From: Candidatus Neomarinimicrobiota bacterium
GTDB taxonomy: Bacteria > Fidelibacterota > UBA2242 > B5-G15
DNA length: 60,658 bases
Assembly (NCBI GenBank): GCA_017656425.1
Contig: JACDNV010000002.1
Coordinates: 247,512 to 308,169 of the forward strand
Direction: 5' to 3'
In this document: one piece after another, positions 1-9,191 of the stretch
How the letters are laid out: every line of letters starts with the position of its first letter
Numbering within the stretch: the first letter of the stretch is position 1
Program-made: the position numbers and the translations under genes
The notes under the pieces: generated by a model
Database searches by the model: none
Told to the model about the DNA's origin: nothing
What the model saw: only the letters and a program-made list of their open reading frames with translations

Positions 1-283
1 TATTCCAGAATTTTATATTGTTTTTTTCATTCACCAGTAAAACTCCACATGTAAGGTTATCAGCAAGCTGTTCAAATAATTTCATATTATGCAAATTTTT
101 TTGTGGTAGCCTCTTAAAAATGGTCATTATAAAATATAGAAGAGCAGATATCTGGAATAGAATCCCTAGTATTAAAAATGTTGGCTCGCTAATTTTTACT
201 TGAAAGAAGTATAGTAATTCTATGGATAAGCCTGAAACAAATAGAACGGTAAAAATTATAATGAACGTTTCTTTGACTTTCAT
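1..283 (-). CDS. Partial membrane sensor protein, probably a PAS-containing histidine kinase (N-terminal 94 residues)
   Basis: An open frame runs leftward from an ATG at 281-283 to the window edge with no stop, so only the N-terminus is seen. An AGGCGG ribosome binding site lies just upstream. The translation shows two hydrophobic segments (about residues 6-20 and 36-52) separated by a short charged loop. A soluble part follows (LFEQLADN, then GVLLVNEKN and FWN) that resembles the start of a PAS domain. Two membrane helices followed by PAS are common in sensor histidine kinases and diguanylate cyclases, but the catalytic part is outside the window, so the enzyme class is an inference. It is divergent from uppS, with a 165-bp gap holding both start regions. 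Confidence 0.6.
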   Translation of the reverse strand, partial: MKVKETFIIIFTVLFVSGLSIELLYFFQVKISEPTFLILGILFQISALLYFIMTIFKRLPQKNLHNMKLFEQLADNLTCGVLLVNEKNNIKFWN

Positions 284-405
284 ATTACCGCCTAAATTTA
301 TTTATTTTTATCATTTTTAAAAATTAAGAAAGCTTAATTTCAACCAGCTTTTTCAGAAATGAGATTTCATTGTTTATTGAAAGAGGTATTATAAATTTAT
401 TTCCA

Positions 406-434
406 TTGACTTTATAGAGTATTGAATTTAATTT
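406..434 (+). promoter_or_regulatory. Possible sigma70-type promoter for the uppS-bamA-lpx operon
   Basis: TTGACT at 406-411 and TAATTT at 429-434 are separated by 17 bases, upstream of uppS. The -35 is good and the -10 is weak (3 of 6). Transcription would start near 441, giving a very short leader. This would favour the ATG at 455 over the GTG at 449 as the uppS start. Confidence 0.35.
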
Positions 435-448
435 CACAGGGCATTTAG

Positions 449-1222
449 GTGATTATGAGCGAGAAGGAAGAATTAGAAAAACTACGAAAAGAAGTACTTG
501 AGCGAGGCGATCTTCCGCGCCATATTGCTATAATAATGGATGGTAATGGAAGATGGGCGAAGGAAAGGGGCTTGCCAAGAATAGCCGGGCACAATGAAGG
601 GATAAATTCTGTTCGAGAGGTAACCAGAGAATGTGGACAAATTGGTATTGAAGTCTTAACTTTATATACTTTTTCAGTTGAAAATTGGGCAAGACCAAAA
701 AGTGAGGTAAATGCTCTTATGAATCTATTATTGAGAACTATTCAGAATGAGATTGGTGAGTTGATGGAAAACAATGTTAAACTGGTGACTATAGGGCACT
801 TAGAGGATTTACCTGAAAAACCGAAGCAGGGTTTGCTTGAGGCAATAGAAAAAACCAGCAATAATACAGGTTTGATTTTAAATCTTGCAATATCCTATGG
901 TGGAAGGCTTGAGATAATCGATGCGGTAAAGCAGATTGCAAAAATGGTTAAAGACGGAAGGTTGGAACCAGAAGATATTAATGATAACATTTTCTCTCAA
1001 TATTTGTATACAAGAGACTTGCCTGACCCTGATTTGCTAATTCGGACAAGTGGTGAGTCAAGGGTCAGTAATTTCCTATTATGGCAAATTGCCTATACGG
1101 AGCTATACATAACGCCGGTCTACTGGCCAGCTTTTAGAAGGAAGGAGCTTTTAACTGCTATTCTTGATTTTCAGAAAAGGGAAAGAAGGTTTGGTAAAAT
1201 AAGTGAACAACTAAGGCCGTAA
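449..1222 (+). CDS. uppS: Isoprenyl (undecaprenyl) diphosphate synthase UppS
   Basis: A cytosolic cis-prenyltransferase of 257 residues, the usual family length. It condenses isopentenyl diphosphate onto farnesyl diphosphate to make the C55 lipid carrier for peptidoglycan and surface glycans. Visible motifs are IMDGNGRWA with catalytic Asp31, FSVENWARP (75-83), NLAISYGGR (145-153) and RTSGE (199-203) followed by SNFLLWQ. These cover the conserved regions of the family. The first possible start is GTG at 449, with ACAGGG 7 bases upstream. ATG at 455 is an alternative that removes two residues. The next gene, bamA, starts on the base after this stop codon, so the two are surely co-transcribed. 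In many bacteria cdsA follows uppS; here bamA does. Confidence 0.95.
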   Translation: MIMSEKEELEKLRKEVLERGDLPRHIAIIMDGNGRWAKERGLPRIAGHNEGINSVREVTRECGQIGIEVLTLYTFSVENWARPKSEVNALMNLLLRTIQNEIGELMENNVKLVTIGHLEDLPEKPKQGLLEAIEKTSNNTGLILNLAISYGGRLEIIDAVKQIAKMVKDGRLEPEDINDNIFSQYLYTRDLPDPDLLIRTSGESRVSNFLLWQIAYTELYITPVYWPAFRRKELLTAILDFQKRERRFGKISEQLRP

Positions 1223-3568
1223 ATGAAAAGAATTATTTTTGTTATTATTTCAATTTTTATTATGTATGCATTTCCACAGGAGAAAGCTAAAATTTTAGGT
1301 ATTACTGTTAAAGGTAACAAAACCATTAAGGAGGAAAGTATAAAACTTCAATCAGGATTATTTGAGGGGAAAAGTATTGGAATTGAGGGTATCCAGAATG
1401 CAATAAAGCGATTATGGAATTTAAAGTTATTCTCTGATATTAAAATTTATCTTGATAAAGCGACAAGTGATGGGGTTTTTCTAATAATAGAGGTTAAAGA
1501 ATATCCAAGGCTTGGTAATGTAAGTATTACAGGAAATAAAAAAATAAGCAAAAATAAGATAAAGGATCAAATAAAACTGATTAAGGGACAGGTATTATCA
1601 AATAGTAGAATTTTTTCAGTAAGAAAGAAAATTATTGATCTGTATAAAGAGGAAGGGTTTTTGAACGCTAAAGTTGAAATTGAGACTAAAAAGACTGCCG
1701 ATGAAAATGTTGTGGATCTGGTGGTCAGGATAAGAGAAAACAAAAAAGTAAGAATTGGTGATATAGTATTTACAGGAAATAAAGCTTTTTCCGATTCACG
1801 ATTAAGAAGGGTGATGAAAGAGACCCACAAAAGGAATCTTTTTCTATTAAGAATTGGTGAGTTTAAGAAAGATAAGTATGAAGAGGATAAGGAAAATGTT
1901 TTAAAATTTTACAGAAATCATGGGTATAGAGATGTTGAAATATTATATGATACAATTAAGTATGCTAAAAATGGAAAGAGGATGATCATAGAAATAGGGA
2001 TATATGAAGGTCCTCAGTATAAATACAGAAATTTTGAATTCGTTGGAAATAGACTTTATTCGGACAGCGAGCTAATGAGAGTTTTAAATTTAAAGCGAGG
2101 TGATGTTTATAATGAAGAAGAATTTCAACGGGCAATTTATGAGAGACTGAACGGTCTATATATGGATCAGGGTTATCTATTTTTTCAGGTAGATCCCAAA
2201 TTAATACCTGTTGATGATGATAGCCTCGATGTAAATATATTCATAACAGAAAATAAAATTGTTAAGGTTAATAAGATAAATATATATGGTAATGATAAAA
2301 CCCATGAGAATGTTATAAGAAGGGAGCTTTTTATTTATCCCGGTGACATTTTTAGGAGAGATGTCTTAATACGAAGCCAGCGAAATATATTCTTACTTAA
2401 TTATTTTAGTAATGTTGAGCCAAATATAATACCAGTAGATGAAGATAAGGTTGATCTGGAAATCAAGGTTGAGGAAAAATCATCTGATAGAGCAAATCTT
2501 TCTTTTAGTTATAGTGAACTTTACGGTTTGGTTGGTGGAGGTGGATTAGAGTTTACAAATTTTCGAGGTAGAGGACAAAGATTATCTTTAATGTATCAAC
2601 GGGGAACGGGATATTCTTTTTATACAGGTACAGCTCCAGGATATGAGTCTTTTAGCATCAGTTTTACTGAGCCCTATGTTTTTGGGACACCGAATCTTTT
2701 CGGATTTTCTATATTTTATTATCAAAGAGGTGGAGGTGCTTACTATTATCCTTTTGATCTTGATCAACAGGGATTTTCTTTGAGATGGGGAAGGAGATTC
2801 AGATGGCCCGATAGATATTTCAGAGGGACATGGATTCTCAATGTAAGTAAGAAAAAATATAAAAATGTATCTCAATCATACATAGAGAGAGTACTATATG
2901 GTGAAGACAATCCCAGAGGAGTTAGCATTACTCAAATTATTAGAAGGGATAGCAGGGATAAGCCAGAGTTTCCGACAACAGGTTCCGTTCTGGAGGTTGT
3001 AAATACACTCTCTGGTGGTGTACTAGGTGGAAATGAGGAATTTCATAAGCATCAATTTTCCATAGAGTTTTATACTCCGACTTTCTGGAAACTAGTATTA
3101 TTTAATCACTTGGAATTTGGTATAATAAAAAGGCTGCATAAGGAGTCTTTTTTGCCACCAGATGAAAGGTTTTATTTGGGTGGCTCTGGTATCTACTATG
3201 GTATAGCCCTGCGTGGTTATGATGATTTATCAATTGGTCCTCGGCAGAGTTGGGGGGCGGTTAGTCCATATGGTGGTGAGACATATCTTAAATATACTTT
3301 TGAATATAGGATGGGATTGTCAGAGAATCCAACTATATATTTGTTGACGTTTTTTGAAGCTGGAAATACGTGGAAAAGTCTCTCTGTTACGGATCCTTTT
3401 GATTTGAAAAGGTCACTGGGTGTGGGAGTGAGATTTTTTATGCCAGCCATTGGAATGATTGGATTTGATTTTGGATATGGATTTGATGATGTAGACGAGC
3501 CTGGTACTGAAGGATGGGGTAAGCCAGAGGGCTGGAAGACACATTTTATATTTGGGATGCCATTTTAA
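1223..3568 (+). CDS. bamA: Outer membrane protein assembly factor BamA
   Basis: The central Omp85 protein that inserts beta-barrels into the outer membrane. The 781-residue product starts with a signal peptide ending near PQ19. Five POTRA repeats follow at roughly 22-92, 94-174, 176-265, 266-345 and 347-418. Each begins with a V-x-x-x-G-N-x-x-x-S/T pattern (VKGNKT, ITGNKK, FTGNKA, FVGNRL, IYGNDK). The C-terminal barrel spans about 425-781, and the last residue is phenylalanine, the classic outer-membrane signature. The length and five POTRA domains match BamA rather than TamA. It starts directly at the uppS stop and is followed 30 bases later by the periplasmic chaperone gene, the usual bamA-skp-lpxD order. 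Confidence 0.95.
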   Translation: MKRIIFVIISIFIMYAFPQEKAKILGITVKGNKTIKEESIKLQSGLFEGKSIGIEGIQNAIKRLWNLKLFSDIKIYLDKATSDGVFLIIEVKEYPRLGNVSITGNKKISKNKIKDQIKLIKGQVLSNSRIFSVRKKIIDLYKEEGFLNAKVEIETKKTADENVVDLVVRIRENKKVRIGDIVFTGNKAFSDSRLRRVMKETHKRNLFLLRIGEFKKDKYEEDKENVLKFYRNHGYRDVEILYDTIKYAKNGKRMIIEIGIYEGPQYKYRNFEFVGNRLYSDSELMRVLNLKRGDVYNEEEFQRAIYERLNGLYMDQGYLFFQVDPKLIPVDDDSLDVNIFITENKIVKVNKINIYGNDKTHENVIRRELFIYPGDIFRRDVLIRSQRNIFLLNYFSNVEPNIIPVDEDKVDLEIKVEEKSSDRANLSFSYSELYGLVGGGGLEFTNFRGRGQRLSLMYQRGTGYSFYTGTAPGYESFSISFTEPYVFGTPNLFGFSIFYYQRGGGAYYYPFDLDQQGFSLRWGRRFRWPDRYFRGTWILNVSKKKYKNVSQSYIERVLYGEDNPRGVSITQIIRRDSRDKPEFPTTGSVLEVVNTLSGGVLGGNEEFHKHQFSIEFYTPTFWKLVLFNHLEFGIIKRLHKESFLPPDERFYLGGSGIYYGIALRGYDDLSIGPRQSWGAVSPYGGETYLKYTFEYRMGLSENPTIYLLTFFEAGNTWKSLSVTDPFDLKRSLGVGVRFFMPAIGMIGFDFGYGFDDVDEPGTEGWGKPEGWKTHFIFGMPF

Positions 3569-3598
3569 AGAATTAAAATTTATATGAGGAGGTTAAAA

Positions 3599-4123
3599 GT
3601 GAAAAGATTTGGATTATTTGCTATTATTGCTATTTGTCTGATAATTCTTGCCGGGAATCTAAATGCCCAGTTAAAAATAGGTTATGTTAATTCAGAAGTG
3701 ATTTTAAAAGAGTATGATGAGGCAAGAGAGGCACAGGCAAAGCTTGATATGGAAGCTAAGAAGATTCAGGATGAATATCAGAGAATGCTTGCAAAACTTG
3801 ATAGCTTACAGAGAGAATATGAAAGGCAAAGACTGATAATGAGTGAGGCGCGAAGGACTGAGAAAGAAAATGAAATCGCATCTCTTCAGAGAGAAATACA
3901 GGAATATCAAATTAAAAAGCTCGGACCTGATGGTGAAATTTATAAAAAGCAGGCAGAGTATGTCGGTCCTGTGCTTGAAAAGATAAGGAAGGTTATTCAA
4001 AAAATCGGTGAAGAGGGAAAATATGATTATATTTTTGATTCGGTAGCTGGGAATATTTTATTTGCAGATCCTGCTCATGATTTAACTGATCAAGTGTTAT
4101 ATGAATTGAAAAGAATGCAATAG
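3599..4123 (+). CDS. skp: Periplasmic chaperone OmpH/Skp
   Basis: A 174-residue exported protein. Its signal peptide (hydrophobic core about residues 5-19, cleavage near NAQ24) is followed by the family opening LKIGYVNSE and a long charged coiled-coil (about 40-110) forming the tentacles. In this family three such chains clasp unfolded outer-membrane proteins in the periplasm. I chose the GTG at 3599 because a perfect AGGAGG lies at 3587-3592, six bases away. The upstream in-frame ATG at 3584 would overlap that site. The gene sits between bamA and lpxD, as in Proteobacteria and many FCB genomes. Confidence 0.9.
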   Translation: MKRFGLFAIIAICLIILAGNLNAQLKIGYVNSEVILKEYDEAREAQAKLDMEAKKIQDEYQRMLAKLDSLQREYERQRLIMSEARRTEKENEIASLQREIQEYQIKKLGPDGEIYKKQAEYVGPVLEKIRKVIQKIGEEGKYDYIFDSVAGNILFADPAHDLTDQVLYELKRMQ

Positions 4124-4128
4124 ATAGT

Positions 4129-5160
4129 ATGAAATTTACATTGGCACAGATTACTGAGCTTATTAAAGGCAAGCTCGAAGGAGATGAAAATATTGTAATT
4201 ACAGATGTGGCGGAGATTCAAAACGCTATAGATGGTCAAATAAGCTTTTTACACAATCCTAAGTATTATAAATACATTGGTGTGACAAAAGCGAGTGCGG
4301 TAATTGTCCCCAATAATTTTAAAGGAAGTTATAAGAACCTGATATATGTTGATAATCCAAACTATGCTTTTTCTCTTTTGATAAAAAAGTTTCGTCCTGA
4401 GCCGTCTTTGCCAGAGCCAGATGTGGATAAAACTGCAATTATTAGCAATAAGGCTAGTGTTTCTAATAAAGCTTATATAGGACCATATGTTGTCATTGAA
4501 GAGGATGCGATCATTGAAGATGGTGTGGTAGCTTATGGTCATTCCTACATAGGCAAAGGGGTATCAATAGGTGCGAATACAGTTATCTATCCAAATGTGA
4601 CTATTTATAGAAATTGCCATATTGGAAGAAATGTGATGATACACTCGGGAACTGTAATAGGTAGTGATGGCTTTGGTTTTACTCAGGTAGGTGGAAGAGT
4701 GGAAAAAATCCCTCAGGCTGGTGGGGTGATCATAGAGGATGATGTAGAAATAGGTGCAAATTGTACTATTGATAGGGCTACTATAGGCAATACTGTCGTA
4801 GGAATGGGTACAAAGTTAGATAATTTGATTCAGATAGGTCACAATGTTAAGATTGGCAAATTTTGTCTTTTTGCTGCGCAGACAGGAATTGCAGGTAGTA
4901 CAACAATTGAAGACGGAGTGCTATGTGGTGGGCAGGTCGGTATATCTGGCCATCTTCACATTGGAAAGGGTGCAAAAATAGCTGCTCAATCAGGTGTTTC
5001 GAAGGATATACCACCTGGAGCTACTGTATTTGGATATCCAGCGAGAAATGCAATGAAAGTAAATAGAGAACTAGCTTATATCAGTTCTCTACCAAATTTG
5101 TTTAAAAAAGTTAAAGAAATAGAGGAAAAACTGAAAAAGGGAACTGAAAATGAGAAGTAA
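4129..5160 (+). CDS. lpxD: UDP-3-O-acylglucosamine N-acyltransferase LpxD
   Basis: Third acylation-stage enzyme of lipid A synthesis; it transfers a 3-hydroxyacyl chain from acyl carrier protein to the 2-amine. The 343-residue protein has the LpxD N-terminal uridine-binding domain (about 1-95, with ISFLHNPKY). A left-handed beta-helix of hexapeptide repeats follows (about 100-300, repeated I-G-x patterns). The catalytic-His region reads LIQIGHNVKIG, followed by AAQTGIAGS, as in the family. A C-terminal helix ends the protein. Its last 11 bases overlap the start of lpxC-fabZ, which suggests translational coupling. Confidence 0.95.
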   Translation: MKFTLAQITELIKGKLEGDENIVITDVAEIQNAIDGQISFLHNPKYYKYIGVTKASAVIVPNNFKGSYKNLIYVDNPNYAFSLLIKKFRPEPSLPEPDVDKTAIISNKASVSNKAYIGPYVVIEEDAIIEDGVVAYGHSYIGKGVSIGANTVIYPNVTIYRNCHIGRNVMIHSGTVIGSDGFGFTQVGGRVEKIPQAGGVIIEDDVEIGANCTIDRATIGNTVVGMGTKLDNLIQIGHNVKIGKFCLFAAQTGIAGSTTIEDGVLCGGQVGISGHLHIGKGAKIAAQSGVSKDIPPGATVFGYPARNAMKVNRELAYISSLPNLFKKVKEIEEKLKKGTENEK

Positions 5161-6544
5161 TCAGAGGACCATCAAGAATGAGGTAAGCGTATCTGGTATA
5201 GGATTACATACAGGAGTCGAAAGCACTATTACATTTAGACCCTCCCCTGTAAATACAGGAATAAAGTTTGTACGTACTGATGTTGATGGTTGTCCCGAAA
5301 TACCAGCGGATATAGATCATGTTGTCGATATATCTCGCGGGACTACAATAGCGCAAAATGGTTTTAAAGTTCATACAGTAGAGCATGTTCTGGCAGCTGT
5401 TGCAGGGCTTGAGATAGATAATGTATTAATTGAGTTGAATAATATAGAGCCTCCTGTCTGTGATGGAAGCGCCCTGGAATTTGTTAATGCTTTAAAAAAG
5501 GCTGAGATCGTTGAGCAGGATGAAAAGAGAGAGGTTTTAATAATTGATAAGATTATTACATACACAGATCCAGAAAACAGAGTTGATATTCATGTATTAC
5601 CAGCCGATGATTTTCGAATAACTTTTTTAATTGATTATAAATATATAGGGATAGGTACTCAGTATTCAGCAATGTACTCTTTGAAGGATGAATTTGAAAT
5701 AGATTATGCTGCGGCGAGGACTTTTTGCTTTTTAAGTGAAGTGATCTATTTAAAAGAAAGAGGTTTGATAAAGGGGGGTAGCCTCAATAACGCTTTAGTA
5801 TTTGCAGATAAAGAATTAACACCTGAGGAAAAAAGAAAAATTAAAGATCTCTTTGGACTTTCGGAGGATATTATAATAGGTCCTAACGGATTAATCGGCA
5901 GTTCTGATCTAAGGTACTATAACGAACCTGTACGACATAAAATTTTAGATTTAATAGGGGATCTTGCGCTTCTGGGAATGCCAATTAAAGGACATGTTAT
6001 AGCAGCAAGAAGTGGCCACTCTCATAATGTCAATCTTGTTAAGAAAATAAAGAAAGAATATGAGAAGCAACTGATTAAGCAGAAGTTTCAGAGGGAAGAG
6101 ATAAAAGGTGCTCTATTCGATATTTCGACTATTGAGTCTGTTCTTCCGCACCGTTATCCTTTTCTATTAGTGGATAGGATAGTTGACCTTGTGCCAAGGG
6201 AACATGTCATAGCTATTAAAAATGTTACAGTTAATGAACCCTATTTTGTTGGTCATTTCCCCGTAAAGAAAATAATGCCCGGTGTACTGATTGTAGAGGC
6301 ACTTGCACAGGCGGGAGCATTTCTACTTTTGAATACAATTGAAGATCATGATAAAAAACTTGCTTATTTTGCGGCAATAGATAATGTAAGGTTTAAAAGA
6401 CCTGTGATACCAGGTGATCAGCTCCGACTTGAAGTAAAGATGCTTAATTATAAATTATCCACGTGTAAAATGCATGGACAGGCGTTTGTTGATGGAGAGC
6501 TGGCAGCTGAAGCAGTAATGATTGCCTCAATAGTAAATAGGTAA
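5150..6544 (+). CDS. lpxC/fabZ: Bifunctional LpxC-FabZ: UDP-3-O-acyl-GlcNAc deacetylase fused to 3-hydroxyacyl-ACP dehydratase
   Basis: A single 464-residue chain joins two enzymes. The LpxC half (about 1-305) performs the committed zinc-dependent deacetylation of lipid A synthesis. It keeps Glu78-His79 in VEHVLAA and His263, Lys264 and Asp267 in RHKILDLIGD. The FabZ half (about 324-464) dehydrates 3-hydroxyacyl-ACP. It shows PHRYPFLLVDR, His369 in GHFPVKKIMPG and Glu383. Both active sites look intact. The fusion is known from Bacteroidota and related FCB lineages and is the strongest taxonomic marker here. It could help balance hydroxyacyl-ACP use between lipid A and phospholipids, but that is inference. 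Confidence 0.95.
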   Translation: MRSNQRTIKNEVSVSGIGLHTGVESTITFRPSPVNTGIKFVRTDVDGCPEIPADIDHVVDISRGTTIAQNGFKVHTVEHVLAAVAGLEIDNVLIELNNIEPPVCDGSALEFVNALKKAEIVEQDEKREVLIIDKIITYTDPENRVDIHVLPADDFRITFLIDYKYIGIGTQYSAMYSLKDEFEIDYAAARTFCFLSEVIYLKERGLIKGGSLNNALVFADKELTPEEKRKIKDLFGLSEDIIIGPNGLIGSSDLRYYNEPVRHKILDLIGDLALLGMPIKGHVIAARSGHSHNVNLVKKIKKEYEKQLIKQKFQREEIKGALFDISTIESVLPHRYPFLLVDRIVDLVPREHVIAIKNVTVNEPYFVGHFPVKKIMPGVLIVEALAQAGAFLLLNTIEDHDKKLAYFAAIDNVRFKRPVIPGDQLRLEVKMLNYKLSTCKMHGQAFVDGELAAEAVMIASIVNR

Positions 6545-6554
6545 AAGTACAATT

Positions 6555-7316
6555 GTGATAGATAAATCAGCAATAGTAAGTCATTGTGCGAAAATTGGTA
6601 AGAACGTGGGAATTGGTCCGTATGCATATATAATGGATAATGTAGAAATCGGTGATGGAACTCAAATTGGTGCCCATGCAGTTATTGCATCTGGAGTAAG
6701 AATTGGGAAGAATTGCAGGATATTTCATCATGCAGTAATTGGAGAGGTCCCACAGGATTTAAAATTTGAAGGTGAAGAGACAGTAGTTGAAGTTGGTGAT
6801 AATACTACTATAAGGGAATTTGTTACAATAAATAGGGGGACAAAAGCTACTGGTAAAACTATTGTGGGGTCTAATTGCTTTTTGATGGCTTATGTACATG
6901 TTGCCCATGATTGTAGAGTTGGGGATAATTCAATACTCGCAAATGCGGTGAATCTTGGTGGACATGTTGAAATGGATGATTGGGTTGTTATTGGTGGTTT
7001 GGTTGGTGTGCATCAGTTTGTAAAAATAGGTAAACATAGCTTTATTGGTGGTGGTTTCAGAGTTACAAAGGATGTTCCACCATATGTCCTTGCTGCAGGT
7101 GAACCTTTGAGGTTCGAAGGGCTGAATGTCGTTGGACTGAGAAGGAGAGGTTTTAGTTCTGAGCAGATAAAGAAAATAAAGGACGCTTATAAAGTAATTT
7201 ATAATACTAATCTTAATGTGTTAGATGCTGTTAAAAAGCTGGAAAAAGACCCATCGGATGAGGTAAAAACCATAATTGAATTTATAAAAAGCAGCTCAAG
7301 AGGCATAATAAGATAG
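6555..7316 (+). CDS. lpxA: UDP-N-acetylglucosamine O-acyltransferase LpxA
   Basis: First enzyme of lipid A synthesis, a trimeric cytosolic left-handed beta-helix. The 253-residue product (family about 260) opens with the typical IDKSAIVS and runs through hexapeptide repeats to about residue 185. A helical C-terminal domain (LRRRGFS, IKKIKDAYKVIY) follows. The catalytic histidine lies in AYVHVAHDC. Translation starts at a GTG ten bases after the lpxC-fabZ stop. No lpxB follows; the next gene is an unknown exported protein. Confidence 0.94.
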   Translation: MIDKSAIVSHCAKIGKNVGIGPYAYIMDNVEIGDGTQIGAHAVIASGVRIGKNCRIFHHAVIGEVPQDLKFEGEETVVEVGDNTTIREFVTINRGTKATGKTIVGSNCFLMAYVHVAHDCRVGDNSILANAVNLGGHVEMDDWVVIGGLVGVHQFVKIGKHSFIGGGFRVTKDVPPYVLAAGEPLRFEGLNVVGLRRRGFSSEQIKKIKDAYKVIYNTNLNVLDAVKKLEKDPSDEVKTIIEFIKSSSRGIIR

Positions 7317-7323
7317 AACTGTT

Positions 7324-8019
7324 TTGAAAATAAAGATTCTAATCTTTAGAGCTATATTTACACTAATCGTAGTGCATAATATTTTATATCCTTTGTCATT
7401 AAAGTTGGGTGAGAAAGGGAATGCCAGGGTGGTAGTGATGCCACTGGCAAGAATTATTAAAGCACAATCCTTACTATTTTCTGATCTGGTCGCTTCCGGT
7501 CGAGATCCTGATATTCTACTTACCTTTGGTTTGCCATCCATTATTTTACAAAATGGAAATAAAATTGTGCACGGTTACCCTACCTTTAGTGGAATGCTGG
7601 ATCTATCTCTACATGTAAGTCTCGGAGTTTCATTTTTTTCGGGAAGGTACTATGATGACAATATCAATATAATTAATCCACGTTTTATGGTTAGTGTTAA
7701 TAATGAACTGATTTCCGAAGGTTTTGTTATAGTAAATTTTATACGAACGATTGGGCCTGATGATTTTCGGTTTTTCTCCCGGGATATTTCGTTTATAAAA
7801 AGATTTGAAATGGAAGGATATAGTCTATTTCTCGGGATGACTTTTGGGGAACTGGAGTGTAGAAATGAAAAGCTGATGCCATTTTCTTTTAAGGAAACAG
7901 TTGTTGATTTTCAAAGCGGGGTCTTAACAAGGCTAAATAGTAATATTTTCACAGGATTTGAATTTAAAGCTGGTAAAAATTTTCTTTACTTTAATTTAAA
8001 CTTCATCATAATTATATGA
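7324..8019 (+). CDS. Unknown exported protein between lpxA and dxr
   Basis: I do not recognise this 231-residue protein. Its N-terminus has a basic start and a hydrophobic segment (about 7-24), consistent with a signal peptide. The rest alternates hydrophobic and polar residues with many aromatic positions and ends in a very hydrophobic stretch (FNLNFIIII). A small outer-membrane barrel or surface-associated beta protein is possible but unproven. The start is a TTG eight bases after the lpxA stop, and dxr begins seven bases downstream, so it belongs to the envelope operon. Confidence 0.7.
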   Translation: MKIKILIFRAIFTLIVVHNILYPLSLKLGEKGNARVVVMPLARIIKAQSLLFSDLVASGRDPDILLTFGLPSIILQNGNKIVHGYPTFSGMLDLSLHVSLGVSFFSGRYYDDNINIINPRFMVSVNNELISEGFVIVNFIRTIGPDDFRFFSRDISFIKRFEMEGYSLFLGMTFGELECRNEKLMPFSFKETVVDFQSGVLTRLNSNIFTGFEFKAGKNFLYFNLNFIIII

Positions 8020-8026
8020 GAATAAA

Positions 8027-9172
8027 ATGAAGAGAATAGGCATATTTGGTTCAACAGGGTCAATTGGAAAAAACACTATCAGGATAATTAGGGAATTTCC
8101 CGATAAGTTTCGGGTAATATATCTTGCATGTGGGAAAAACTATAGAGAATTAATTGATCAGGCGAAATTATTGAAGCCTAAAATGGTTGCAATATATGAT
8201 GAGAATTTTGTTGATATTGTGAAAAGTGAGCTTTCTTCTTATGGTATAAAGATACTCTCGGGAAATAATGGTATTAGGGAGCTTGCAGAATGCAAAGAGG
8301 TAGATCTTGTGGTAAATGCAATAGTGGGGTTTAAAGGTCTGGAACCTACATATATTTGTGTCAAAAATGGAGTGAATATTGCCCTTTCTAACAAAGAATC
8401 CATTGTGATGGCAGGTGAAATAATTACTTCAATTGTTAAAGATAAAGGGATTAATTTACATCCTATTGATAGTGAGCATAGTGCTATATGGCAATGTATT
8501 ATTGGCGAGGATAAAAATTTTATAAAGAGAATTATTTTAACAGGGTCAGGTGGTCCATTTAGGCAAATACAGAAAGAATGTTTTGCGAATATAACACCTG
8601 AGCAGGCATTGAAACATCCTACATGGAGTATGGGCAAGAAGATTACTATTGACTCTGCAACCATGATGAATAAAGGGTTGGAAGTAATAGAAGCCAGATG
8701 GCTTTTCGACATTCCAGCAGAGAAAATAGATATACTGATACATCCTCAGTCAATAGTACATTCACTTGTCGAATTTGTTGATGGTTCGGTTAAGGCACAA
8801 CTTGGGGTTCCGGATATGAAACTTCCAATACAATTTGCTCTTTCATATCCAGAAAGATTTGATAAAGCCTGGGAGAAATTGAACCTAGAAAATATTGGGA
8901 CATTAACATTTGAACAGCCTGATATAGAAAAATTCCCCTGTATAAGACTTGCATATGAGTCAATTAGTATAGGGGGTAACGCACCTGCCATATTGAATGT
9001 AGCCAATGAACTTGCCGTTTATGCTTTTCTTGATAGAAAGATTAAATTTAACGAAATTTCTGTGTTAATTGAGAAAGCACTAAAGGAGATTGATATTATA
9101 AAAAATCCTTCGATAGAAGATATATTTTTAACGGAGAAAGAAGTATCGAAGTATATAAATTTGTTAATTTAA
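8027..9172 (+). CDS. dxr: 1-deoxy-D-xylulose 5-phosphate reductoisomerase
   Basis: Second enzyme of the methylerythritol phosphate (non-mevalonate) isoprenoid pathway; it makes MEP with NADPH and a divalent metal. The 381 residues show the NADPH site GSTGSIGKNT near the N-terminus and SNKESIVMAGE. The metal and substrate region follows: DSEHSAIWQC, GSGGPFR, PTWSMGKKITIDSATMMNKG and LEVIEARWLF. Length and motifs are standard. With ispG at 21.0 kb it shows that the cell uses the MEP route, which supplies UppS upstream. It is 19 bases from rseP, a pairing common in bacteria. Confidence 0.96.
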   Translation: MKRIGIFGSTGSIGKNTIRIIREFPDKFRVIYLACGKNYRELIDQAKLLKPKMVAIYDENFVDIVKSELSSYGIKILSGNNGIRELAECKEVDLVVNAIVGFKGLEPTYICVKNGVNIALSNKESIVMAGEIITSIVKDKGINLHPIDSEHSAIWQCIIGEDKNFIKRIILTGSGGPFRQIQKECFANITPEQALKHPTWSMGKKITIDSATMMNKGLEVIEARWLFDIPAEKIDILIHPQSIVHSLVEFVDGSVKAQLGVPDMKLPIQFALSYPERFDKAWEKLNLENIGTLTFEQPDIEKFPCIRLAYESISIGGNAPAILNVANELAVYAFLDRKIKFNEISVLIEKALKEIDIIKNPSIEDIFLTEKEVSKYINLLI

Positions 9173-9191
9173 TAAAGGAATAAAGAGAGAA

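Noticed and set aside
18-203. A 61-residue + strand frame at the left edge
   Set aside because: It lies antisense to the better-supported sensor-kinase-like start on the - strand.
8239-8712. A 157-residue - strand frame
   Set aside because: Antisense shadow of dxr.
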